The notes beneath the pieces are model-generated. The model had not been told where the DNA came from and did not search any database. It worked only from the letters and a program-made list of their open reading frames with translations. From assembly GCF_006861795.1 (NCBI RefSeq), contig NZ_VDGH01000015.1:1-64000 (forward strand): a stretch of 64,000 nt of DNA, read 5' to 3'. Both the position numbers and the translations under genes were made by a program. This DNA comes from Psychrobacillus lasiicapitis (GTDB lineage Bacteria > Bacillota > Bacilli > Bacillales_A > Planococcaceae). This document shows positions 7,969 to 14,986 of this stretch, one piece after another. Positions within the stretch are counted from its first letter, which is position 1, and every line of letters begins with the position of its first letter.

Positions 7969-8889
7969 GTGGCAATTGCTATACAACAGTTATTATTATT
8001 ACAACAAGTAATTGATTACATAGACGAACATATTAAAGAGGACATTCATCCTGAGGAGCTAGCTAATCTTGTTGGCTATTCCCCTTATCATTTTTATCGA
8101 ATCTTTGATAAACATATTGGGTATACGGTTATGAACTATGTGCAGAAAAGAAAGCTCCAATTCGCTTTGTACGAGTTAGTCCGAGGCAAAAAAATTATTC
8201 AAATAGCACTAGATTATGGATTTGAAACGCATTCTGGTTTTACAAAAGCCTTTAAAAAGTGTTTTGGAAGTCCTCCAAGTTTATATAGGCTTCACTGTCC
8301 AATCTCCTTACCACAAAAACTGGATTTAATTAGTCTTCGTCAAAAACAGACTGGTGGAATAGTGATGCAACCAAAAATTATGTACAAAGATGCTTTTGAT
8401 ATTGCAGGGAAAACATTTGAGAGTCACTTGGAAAGAGTTTCTTACACAAGAGATGCACCTGCTTTTTGGGAACAAAGGATTCCAGCTGATGAAGCAATTG
8501 AAAGAACGCTATACAATCTATTGTCTCCTAAAGAACATGGGGAATATTGCATTAATATAAGTGGAACCGAATTGAAAGACAAATTCACTTATTTATTTGC
8601 CATAAACTATGATCAAGATGTCAATCTTCCTAAAGAACTGACAAAGTTGAAAATCCCAGCAGCAACATACGCGGTTTTTAGAACCCCGCTCGTTGCAGTA
8701 GAACATTTTGTCAGTTCTATTAAAGGGACTTGGCAATATATTTTGGACGATTGGTTGCCATCATCTCATTATGAAGTCGATGAAAGCGTCTATGACTTTG
8801 AATACTACGACGAACATTGCCACGACTGGATATACGAAAAAATATTTATGGAAATCTACTTGCCGATTAAGAGAAGAGAAATAGACTGA
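7969..8889 (+). CDS. AraC-family regulator with GyrI-like effector domain
   Basis: A protein of up to 306 residues. The first about 105 residues are two AraC helix-turn-helix motifs (EELANLVGYSPYHFYRIF and IIQIALDYGFETHSGFTKAF, ending KCFGSPPSLYR). Residues about 135-303 are a GyrI/effector-binding domain that typically binds drugs or cationic ligands. The start is uncertain: GTG at 7969 has no upstream ribosome site, whereas AAAAGGTGG (7964-7972) overlaps it and would fit a start at ATA 7981, giving a 302-residue protein. It is divergent from the serine hydrolase gene over a 90-bp gap with a near-palindrome (7914-7931). Confidence 0.87.
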   Translation: MAIAIQQLLLLQQVIDYIDEHIKEDIHPEELANLVGYSPYHFYRIFDKHIGYTVMNYVQKRKLQFALYELVRGKKIIQIALDYGFETHSGFTKAFKKCFGSPPSLYRLHCPISLPQKLDLISLRQKQTGGIVMQPKIMYKDAFDIAGKTFESHLERVSYTRDAPAFWEQRIPADEAIERTLYNLLSPKEHGEYCINISGTELKDKFTYLFAINYDQDVNLPKELTKLKIPAATYAVFRTPLVAVEHFVSSIKGTWQYILDDWLPSSHYEVDESVYDFEYYDEHCHDWIYEKIFMEIYLPIKRREID

Positions 8890-9025
8890 GCTAAATTCCA
8901 TAAATATTACCAGTTTGCCCTTTTTCCTACGGGGTAAATATATACGGAGAAACAGATTTAGCATCTGAAAAGATCTCCCTTCGTTTTTCTCATAACTATT
9001 TGACAATGCTGCTTGTCCAAATAGG

Positions 9026-9053
9026 AGCCTCACTCGGCAGAGTGAGGCTTTTA
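9026..9053 (+). terminator. Terminator of the AraC-type gene
   Basis: AGCCTCACTC (9026-9035), a GGCA tetraloop and GAGTGAGGCT (9040-9049), then TTTTA. Perfect 10-bp stem about 135 bases after the stop. Confidence 0.85.
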
Positions 9054-9163
9054 AATTTATTGGATTTAATAAAGAAATATAATATGCGACTTATATTCCC
9101 CTCTCTAATGTAGAATTTCTTCGGAATGGTATATTAACAAATTAAGTGCCGAGTTAAATAACG

Positions 9164-9191
9164 AAAGCATCAGTATTAAGACTGGTGCTTT
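9164..9191. terminator. Hairpin overlapping the MFS gene stop codon
   Basis: AAAGCATCAGT (9164-9174) pairs with ACTGGTGCTTT (9181-9191) with one G-U type mismatch. The TTTTT after the right arm suits rightward termination and TTTCG suits leftward termination only weakly. Confidence 0.55.
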
Positions 9192-10408
9192 TTCATAACG
9201 ATATTATATAAAAATAGAACTGGAGTTAACAAAACTGCGCTAACAATAATCGCTGTTTTTATCGTAGAATTAGCAGCAACAGAACCCATTACAGGACCTC
9301 CTCCAATTTGACCGATAGCATCCACTTGGCCTTTTACAGAAAAAAATGTTGCGCGCGTAGAAGATTCTGGAATAATCTTATTTAGCCAAATATCCTCTAA
9401 CGGATACATTACTTTTCTGGTTACTTGAATAACGATATAAAATACTAATAAGCCAATCGCATACGTTGACACTGCAAAGCCGATTAATGAAGCAATAATA
9501 AATAAGCTACAAGTAAATAGCAAGGCATAAATATGCTTTAAATTCTGATGGATGGAGCTTCTATTCATGAAATGGAGTACCCCAAAAGAAATGAGCACAA
9601 CTATAAATTCAATACCTCCAGTTAATAAAACTAGCTTTTCAGCCGTTAGTGCTACTAAATTAGATACATCAAAAAAATGGGACATCCACAAACGATCGAA
9701 TCCTTCACTATAAAACCCAATGAATAAAGCAATGAGGAATAGCATTCTGATGATAAAGCTGGTTCTAGTATGAAATATAATCTTCTCCATGCTTACCTTC
9801 ATACTTTTCCAACTAGATATTCCCTCCGTTTTGTCTAAAGGTTTAAAGTTTTCTTCCTTCATAAATAGGATTAAATATATCGCCAACCCAAACATACAAA
9901 GTCCGCCAATAACGATTGGTAGATTAATCATATAAAGACCAGTTAATATACTTAGAGGTATTGCTATGACTTGCCCAAGATTACCAGCCTTTGCTCCTTT
10001 CATAAATGCTAAGGAAGCTTGCTCTTCCCCTACTTCATCTGCAATCCAAGCTTGCAAGGAACCACTTGTAAATGTATAACCAATCCCCCATGCAACTTGC
10101 GCTAAAAGCACAGCGATAAAATATGGGAATAACCCCTCGATTAAAAAACCACTCCCTATTAAAAAGTACCCAATTATTATGGAGAGCTTACGGCTTTTTG
10201 CATCTGAAATTACTCCAGTTGGAATTTCAAATAGAAAAACAGATAGCTCCAAAACAGTTCCTACTAAAACTAGTTGTAATGGATCTAGCATGACAATTTT
10301 CACTTGATATAACAAACTTACAGTGAAAATAAATGTAAAAAACAACTGTGATAAAAAACAAGTATAAATATAAACTTGATAAGGATTTTTTGTCTTCCAT
10401 AGTGTCAT
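9176..10408 (-). CDS. MFS transporter
   Basis: A 410-residue major facilitator with about 12 hydrophobic helices. Helix 2 region EIPTGVISDAKSRKLSIIIG is the MFS signature loop A (G-x3-D-x2-x-R/K-x-R/K). The protein resembles the drug-exporter-like MFS proteins common in Bacillales; the substrate cannot be read from sequence. A CTCC-type ribosome site complement (GGAGGG on the minus strand) precedes ATG. It stands alone, and its 3' end lies in a hairpin shared with the convergent AraC gene. Confidence 0.85.
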   Translation of the reverse strand: MTLWKTKNPYQVYIYTCFLSQLFFTFIFTVSLLYQVKIVMLDPLQLVLVGTVLELSVFLFEIPTGVISDAKSRKLSIIIGYFLIGSGFLIEGLFPYFIAVLLAQVAWGIGYTFTSGSLQAWIADEVGEEQASLAFMKGAKAGNLGQVIAIPLSILTGLYMINLPIVIGGLCMFGLAIYLILFMKEENFKPLDKTEGISSWKSMKVSMEKIIFHTRTSFIIRMLFLIALFIGFYSEGFDRLWMSHFFDVSNLVALTAEKLVLLTGGIEFIVVLISFGVLHFMNRSSIHQNLKHIYALLFTCSLFIIASLIGFAVSTYAIGLLVFYIVIQVTRKVMYPLEDIWLNKIIPESSTRATFFSVKGQVDAIGQIGGGPVMGSVAANSTIKTAIIVSAVLLTPVLFLYNIVMKKHQS

Positions 10409-10548
10409 TTTTCTCCCCCCTCCTATTGATTATAGAAAGGAGCCTTATCGTTTTCTTGTCCAAATTTGCGATTGTTCACAAAAAAAATCCTTCTACTTCA
10501 TCTATGTTATATATAGTAAAAGAACATCTGAATAACGTGTAACTTTTG

Positions 10549-10620
10549 ATGCTATTTTCCTTCTGTAAAATAGCTTAAAAGAGAAGTTCGGTGATAAACC
10601 GACGCTGTCCCGTAACTGTT
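10549..10620 (+). promoter_or_regulatory. Truncated cobalamin riboswitch remnant
   Basis: The plus strand shows a stem GCTATTTT/AAAATAGC, then TTAAAAGAGAAG, then CGGTGATAAACCG, then GCTGTCCCGTAACTGT. These are the 5' half landmarks of adenosylcobalamin riboswitches (consensus GGGAA, CGGTGAAAATCCG, CCCGCAACTGT). The 3' half, normally ending in a GCCAGGAGACC-like segment, is absent in the following AT-rich 60 bases, and no rightward gene follows for 800 bases. It is probably the residue of a deleted B12-regulated operon. It has no target in this window. Confidence 0.65.
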
Positions 10621-10694
10621 TGCCCTATATCACGTATAAAATAAAAAAATCACCTTCTCTTCCTATTTTCCCCTCTTTTCTAAACAAGAAAAAA

Positions 10695-10724
10695 GCGTGC
10701 CGAATCAACAAATATTCGGTACGC
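10695..10724. terminator. Terminator of the small-gene pair
   Basis: GCGTGCCGAAT (10695-10705) pairs with ATTCGGTACGC (10714-10724). On the minus strand TTTTTTCTTG follows, so it can end the leftward small-gene transcript. Confidence 0.75.
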
Positions 10725-10739
10725 TCTCAAATTACTAAT

Positions 10740-10980
10740 TTATCTCTGCATTGTGCCTCCACTAATGGTACCGCCTTTGAAAGCATGTGCATCCATATCC
10801 ACTACAAACAAGACAACTGTTGTATCTTTGTTTGCTCTGAAAGAAGGGAGTTCCTCAACTAAATCAAGTCATAGCTTCCTGTTTAATGACCGTATAGTCC
10901 GCAATTTGAATAATACGAGTAATTGGGAATGGTCCTCTAAAAGGTTGAGCATGATTTCTTGCTCGTAGAACTTGAATCAC
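10740..10980 (-). pseudogene. Small unknown gene interrupted by a one-base frameshift
   Basis: A GTG at 10980 with AAAGGAG 9 bases upstream opens a frame of 39 codons (IQVLRARNHAQPFRGPFP at its N-terminus) that ends at TGA near 10866. From just past that stop the neighbouring frame stays open for about 42 codons (DLVEELPSFRANKDTTVVLF, ending GGTISGGTMQR) to TAA at 10740. Removing one T in ACTTGAT joins them into one protein of about 79 residues. The family is not recognised. The coherent second half argues for a recent frameshift, a sequencing error or programmed frameshifting rather than chance. It is followed by a terminator hairpin. Confidence 0.5.
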
Positions 10981-11001
10981 TAGCCTCTTCTCCTTTACCA
11001 A

Positions 11002-11178
11002 TTATAAATCTTGATAATCCTTCTGATATCTTCCGCCGTCTTTTACTTCTGAATGATATAGCGCTTTTAAAGCAAAACTTTTTTCTAAGTCGTGCTCTTT
11101 CATTACTTCTTTCAAACGTTTGGAAAGCTCTGCACTATGTTTTACCAGTTGCTCCATTTTAGACTTCGAGTATTGCAT
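11002..11178 (-). CDS. Small protein of unknown function (58 aa)
   Basis: ATG at 11178 follows AAAGGAG with a 9-base gap and encodes 58 residues: a lysine/glutamate-rich helical N-terminus (MQYSKSKMEQLVKHSAELS) and the end GGRYQKDYQDL. No family is recognised and no signal or membrane helix is seen. It is followed after 21 bases by a second small gene in the same reading frame with its own ribosome site, suggesting a two-gene operon. Alternatively the TAA between them could be a mutation that split one gene. Confidence 0.55.
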   Translation of the reverse strand: MQYSKSKMEQLVKHSAELSKRLKEVMKEHDLEKSFALKALYHSEVKDGGRYQKDYQDL

Positions 11179-11319
11179 GAGCTATCAACTCCTTTCCATT
11201 CAATTTGTCATTAAAGTATAACACTAACAAAAGTTTTTTCTTATAATCACCATTATTAAAAAATTTACATACATTACTTTGACAAAATAAAAATGAAGTG
11301 TTATCCTTGTGAACAAATG

Positions 11320-11391
11320 TTTCCCTAAGGAAATTTAATAGCACTTAAGAAAAAGGTGATTTTTTTTATTCTAAAAGTTTCCTAAGGGAAA
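11320..11391 (+). promoter_or_regulatory. Two MntR-type operators upstream of mntA
   Basis: TTTCCCTAAGGAAA (11320-11333) and TTTCCTAAGGGAAA (11378-11391) are near-identical inverted copies and match the B. subtilis MntR box (TTTGCCTTAAGGAAA type). The second lies about 34 bases upstream of the mntA start. They indicate repression of the operon by Mn(II)-loaded MntR, which is encoded outside the window. Confidence 0.8.
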
Positions 11392-11424
11392 TAAAGTGGA
11401 GTGTAGGAAAGTGGAGGAATCAAA

Positions 11425-12345
11425 TTGAAAAAAATCTTGTTTTTATTCATTACAGCTATTTTGTTAGTGGGATGTAGCAACAATGCTAGTGGAGATATTG
11501 GAAAAGAGACGAAGCCTTTAGTTGTTACAACAACCGGGCAAATTGCGGATGCTGTTAAAGAAATTGCCGGCGACCAAGTAGAAATAAAATCATTAATGGG
11601 ACCTGGTGTAGATCCTCACCTCTATAAAGCGACACAAGGGGACTTACAAACCTTAGAAAAGGCCGATATCATTTTTTATAACGGTCTAGAACTAGAAGGC
11701 AAAATGAGCGACATTTTTGAGAAAATGAAGAAAGAAAAAAAGGTTGTCGGGATTGGTGATATAGTCCCGCGAAATCAAATACTAAAGGATGAAGCACATC
11801 CTGAACTGTCAGATCCACATATTTGGTTTGATATAAAGGTATGGGAATTAGCGACAAAAGAAATAACCAAAACACTTTCGGAAGAACTTCCGGACAGTAA
11901 AGAAGAATTTGCAAAAAATGAAGAAGTATTTTTCAAAAAATTATCCGATTTATCCGAATGGACAGATCAACGCATAAGTGAAATTCCGGAAAAACAACGA
12001 GTGCTTGTAACAGCCCATGACGCATTTAACTACTTTGGAAATAGTCACGGCATGGAAGTACGAGGTTTACAAGGTTTAAGTACAGATTCCGAGTATGGCT
12101 TAAAAGATATTCAAAATATCGTAGACTTTCTAGTAGAAAACAATATTAAAGCTGTTTTCATAGAATCCAGTGTTTCTGATAAAGCAATGAAGGCTGTGAT
12201 AGAAGGTGCGAAAGAAAAAGGGCACACAATTAAAATTGGCGGGGAACTCTACTCCGACGCAATGGGTGCGGAAGGAACAGAAGAAGGCAACTATATTGGC
12301 ATGTATAAACATAACGTCAACACAATTGTAGATTCACTTAAATAG
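11425..12345 (+). CDS. mntA: Manganese ABC transporter substrate-binding lipoprotein
   Basis: A 306-residue cluster A-I metal-binding lipoprotein. The lipobox LVGC (Cys16) follows a hydrophobic signal. Metal-ligand regions of the TroA/PsaA family are visible: GVDPHLY (His about 66), SDPHIWFD (His about 131), LSTDSEYG (Glu) and SDAMG (Asp) near the C-terminus. It captures Mn(II) (possibly Zn(II)) outside the membrane for the permeases MntC/MntD. It has no histidine-rich loop, favouring manganese over zinc, as do the MntR boxes upstream. First gene of mntABCD; 12 bases to mntB. Confidence 0.92.
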   Translation: MKKILFLFITAILLVGCSNNASGDIGKETKPLVVTTTGQIADAVKEIAGDQVEIKSLMGPGVDPHLYKATQGDLQTLEKADIIFYNGLELEGKMSDIFEKMKKEKKVVGIGDIVPRNQILKDEAHPELSDPHIWFDIKVWELATKEITKTLSEELPDSKEEFAKNEEVFFKKLSDLSEWTDQRISEIPEKQRVLVTAHDAFNYFGNSHGMEVRGLQGLSTDSEYGLKDIQNIVDFLVENNIKAVFIESSVSDKAMKAVIEGAKEKGHTIKIGGELYSDAMGAEGTEEGNYIGMYKHNVNTIVDSLK

Positions 12346-12357
12346 GGGGGAAGCAAC

Positions 12358-13107
12358 ATGGATGCTTTACAAGTAACAAATTTGTCGGTTGCTTATGAAG
12401 AAAAAGTGGTATTACAAAATGTGAATTTAACTACTCCAGTAGGTCATCTAACAGGCATTATCGGACCAAATGGTGCTGGTAAATCTACACTAATCAAAGC
12501 AATACTGAACCAATTACCAAATAAAACAGGGGCTGTTCATATTTTAGAACGCCCCCTTAACCCAAAAGATCATCTAGTCGGCTACGTTCCACAACGGAAT
12601 GCAGTCGATTGGGACTTTCCTGCAAATGCTTTAGATGTTGTTCTAATGGGACGTTACGGACATATCGGTATGATTAGAAAACCTTCAGCAAAAGATAAAC
12701 AAATTGCCATGGAGTGTTTAAAAAACGTTGGAATGGAAGCTTTTGCTGATCGATCAATTGGTCAATTATCTGGAGGTCAACAGCAGCGTGTATTTTTGGC
12801 TCGTGCACTAGCGCAAGAAGCGGAAGTCTATTTTATGGATGAACCATTCGTTGGTGTGGATGCAGCCACAGAACGTACAATTATTGCTATTTTAAAAGAC
12901 TTAAAAGCAAAAGGAAAATCTGTTTTTGTTGTTCACCATGACTTACAAACAGCAGCTGACTATTTTGATTGGATGATTTTGTTGAATCAAACGATTACTG
13001 CATCAGGACCAACAGAGCAAACATTTACAGAAGACAATCTGCAAGAAGCATATGGCGGAAAATTATTTTTTATGGATCAAACGAAATTGAACAAAACGTT
13101 CAATTGA
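12358..13107 (+). CDS. mntB: Manganese ABC transporter ATP-binding protein
   Basis: A 249-residue ABC ATPase. Walker A GPNGAGKST (about 37-45), Q-loop YVPQRNAVDWDFP, signature LSGGQQQR, Walker B VYFMDEPF and the H-loop histidine in VVHHDL are intact. VDWDFP after the Q-loop is characteristic of the metal-importing (MntB/ZnuC/TroB) subfamily. It powers uptake by the MntC/MntD channel. GGGGGGAAG precedes the ATG. Confidence 0.93.
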   Translation: MDALQVTNLSVAYEEKVVLQNVNLTTPVGHLTGIIGPNGAGKSTLIKAILNQLPNKTGAVHILERPLNPKDHLVGYVPQRNAVDWDFPANALDVVLMGRYGHIGMIRKPSAKDKQIAMECLKNVGMEAFADRSIGQLSGGQQQRVFLARALAQEAEVYFMDEPFVGVDAATERTIIAILKDLKAKGKSVFVVHHDLQTAADYFDWMILLNQTITASGPTEQTFTEDNLQEAYGGKLFFMDQTKLNKTFN

Positions 13108-13123
13108 GAGAGGTGAGGGAATA

Positions 13124-14017
13124 ATGCTAACCGGAAATTTGCTTTGGGTTCTTATAGGGGCTATTTTGCTAGGTATAGCTGCAGGTTTAAATGGAACCTT
13201 TGCCTTTCTTCAAAAACAAAGCTTAGTAGGAGATGCAGCTGCACACGCTGCTCTCCCTGGAATTGCAATAGCGTATTTAGTTACTCAGCAAAAGGATTTA
13301 CCAATTTTAATGTTAGGTGCAGCCATTACTTCTGCACTTGCTGTCTATATGATCCAGTGGATTGTCGGAAACTCAAAACTAAAAGCAGATGCAGCAATCG
13401 GATTTGTTTTATCCGTATTTTTTGGTATTGGAATCGTTCTCCTTACCATTGTCAATCAAAGCGGCACAGGAAATCAAAGTGGATTGAATGATTTTATATT
13501 TGGAAAAGCTGCTACCATGGCGAAAAGCGATCTAGTTTGGCTATCAAGTAGCGCTTTGTTAATCATACTAATGTGTTTACTATTCTTTAAAGAATGGAAG
13601 TTAATGATTTTTGACCCGATATTTGCAAAAGGGATCGGATTACCAGTCGAAAGACTACGTATTTTGTTGACAGCACTTACCGTCCTAACGATTGTAACTG
13701 GCATACAAGCAGTTGGTGTTATATTGATGGCAGCTATGCTCATTATACCTGCTGCTGCCGCTAGATTTTGGTCCAATCACCTTGGAGTTATTCTTGTTAC
13801 TAGTGCTTTCTTCGGTGCTCTTTCTGGGGCGTTAGGTACGATTATTAGCTCCGTTCGTACAGGACTTTCAACCGGACCAATTATTGTATTATGTGCTGCT
13901 AGTCTCTTTGTCATATCCTATTTTTTTGCACCAACGCGAGGGTTCATCGCCAAATCATTAAAGAAAAAAGCATTTAAGCAAAGAAATGTAGTAAAGGAGG
14001 CAGCAAACCATGAATGA
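13124..14017 (+). CDS. mntC: Manganese ABC transporter permease
   Basis: A 297-residue ABC-3 family permease with about eight membrane helices. Family segments are GDAAAHAALPGIAIAY, the cytoplasmic DPIFAKGIGLPVERL and QAVGVILMAAMLIIPAAAARF. It forms the membrane channel with MntD. Its stop overlaps the mntD start by 8 bases, consistent with translational coupling; GAGAGGTGAGGG precedes its ATG. Confidence 0.92.
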   Translation: MLTGNLLWVLIGAILLGIAAGLNGTFAFLQKQSLVGDAAAHAALPGIAIAYLVTQQKDLPILMLGAAITSALAVYMIQWIVGNSKLKADAAIGFVLSVFFGIGIVLLTIVNQSGTGNQSGLNDFIFGKAATMAKSDLVWLSSSALLIILMCLLFFKEWKLMIFDPIFAKGIGLPVERLRILLTALTVLTIVTGIQAVGVILMAAMLIIPAAAARFWSNHLGVILVTSAFFGALSGALGTIISSVRTGLSTGPIIVLCAASLFVISYFFAPTRGFIAKSLKKKAFKQRNVVKEAANHE

Positions 14018-14897
14018 ATTCTGGGTGCTTTTGACTGGGTCATTAGTTGGCATTACTTGTGGGTTAACTGGTGTATTTTTGATCCTGCGCAAAACAGCTA
14101 TGATTGCAGATGCCATTAGTCACACCGTGTTATTTGGAATCGTAGTGGCATTTATGGTTACACAATCATTAAGTGGATTTTGGATGCTGGTTGGTGCTGC
14201 AATAGCTGGATTACTTACTACTTTTCTTGTGCAATTGCTTCAATCAGGAGGCTTACAAGAAGATGCCGCTATCGGAGTTGTGTTTACTTCCTTATTCGCA
14301 CTAGGGGTGTTATTTATCACTTTATTTGCAGGGAACGTACACTTAGATGTAGAGCATGTGCTGATGGGTGAAATTGCGTTTGTTCCATGGGATACATGGG
14401 ACATTTTAGGATTTTCTATGCCGAAAGCAGTTTGGATGTTGTTAATCGTTCTTGTATTCAATCTATTATTCCTAGTTTTCTTTTACAAAGAGATGAAGCT
14501 CACTACTTTTGATCCAGTTTTTGCACTCTCTATCGGCTTGCCAATAGTAGCTATGCATTACTCTTATATGACACTCGTTTCTTTAACAACTGTTGCTGCT
14601 TTTGATAGTGTAGGGGCAGTTCTTGTGGTGGCGATGCTCATCGGACCTGCTGCTACTGCTTACCTGATGAGTAAAAGTGTTATAGGAATGATTGTCTGGA
14701 GCATGGCATTTGGAGTTATGGCTGCAATCACGGGATATTATTTAGCAAAACTATGGAATACTTCCATTGCCGGCATGATGGCAGCAATGATAGGTGTACT
14801 ATTTATGCTCGTGTTTTTATTCAAGCCACATGACGGTTGGATATGGAAAGTGTTCAAACGCATGAAAATAAAAGATACAGAACCTAATATATTATAA
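14010..14897 (+). CDS. mntD: Manganese ABC transporter permease
   Basis: A 295-residue ABC-3 family permease, paralog and partner of MntC. Conserved segments are ADAISHTVLFGIVVAF, TTFDPVFALSIGLP and DSVGAVLVVAMLIGPAATAYL. Two permease genes in one operon is the mntABCD arrangement of B. subtilis. Last gene of the operon, followed by a hairpin terminator. Confidence 0.92.
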   Translation: MNEFWVLLTGSLVGITCGLTGVFLILRKTAMIADAISHTVLFGIVVAFMVTQSLSGFWMLVGAAIAGLLTTFLVQLLQSGGLQEDAAIGVVFTSLFALGVLFITLFAGNVHLDVEHVLMGEIAFVPWDTWDILGFSMPKAVWMLLIVLVFNLLFLVFFYKEMKLTTFDPVFALSIGLPIVAMHYSYMTLVSLTTVAAFDSVGAVLVVAMLIGPAATAYLMSKSVIGMIVWSMAFGVMAAITGYYLAKLWNTSIAGMMAAMIGVLFMLVFLFKPHDGWIWKVFKRMKIKDTEPNIL

Positions 14898-14928
14898 GTC
14901 ACCTTGTTATACATGGTGGCTTTTCTTT
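14896..14928 (+). terminator. mntABCD operon terminator
   Basis: AAGTCACC (14896-14903) pairs with GGTGGCTT (14915-14922) with one G-U, followed by TTCTTTT. It overlaps the mntD stop. Confidence 0.75.
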
Positions 14929-14986
14929 TGTGCTGAAAGCTTTGCTATAATAAAGTCATTCAACATAAACGAACAGAGGTGACTTC

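Noticed and set aside
8761-9033. 90-codon leftward frame overlapping the end of the AraC-type gene
   Set aside because: It runs antisense through the GyrI-like domain and the terminator hairpin, has no family features and no ribosome site.
10620-10862. Rightward frames of about 70-80 codons after the riboswitch remnant
   Set aside because: They read across the terminator and antisense to the frameshifted small gene; composition is low-complexity and no ribosome site is seen.
11159-11344. 61-codon leftward frame upstream of mntA
   Set aside because: It overlaps the better supported 58-residue gene in another frame and extends over an MntR box.
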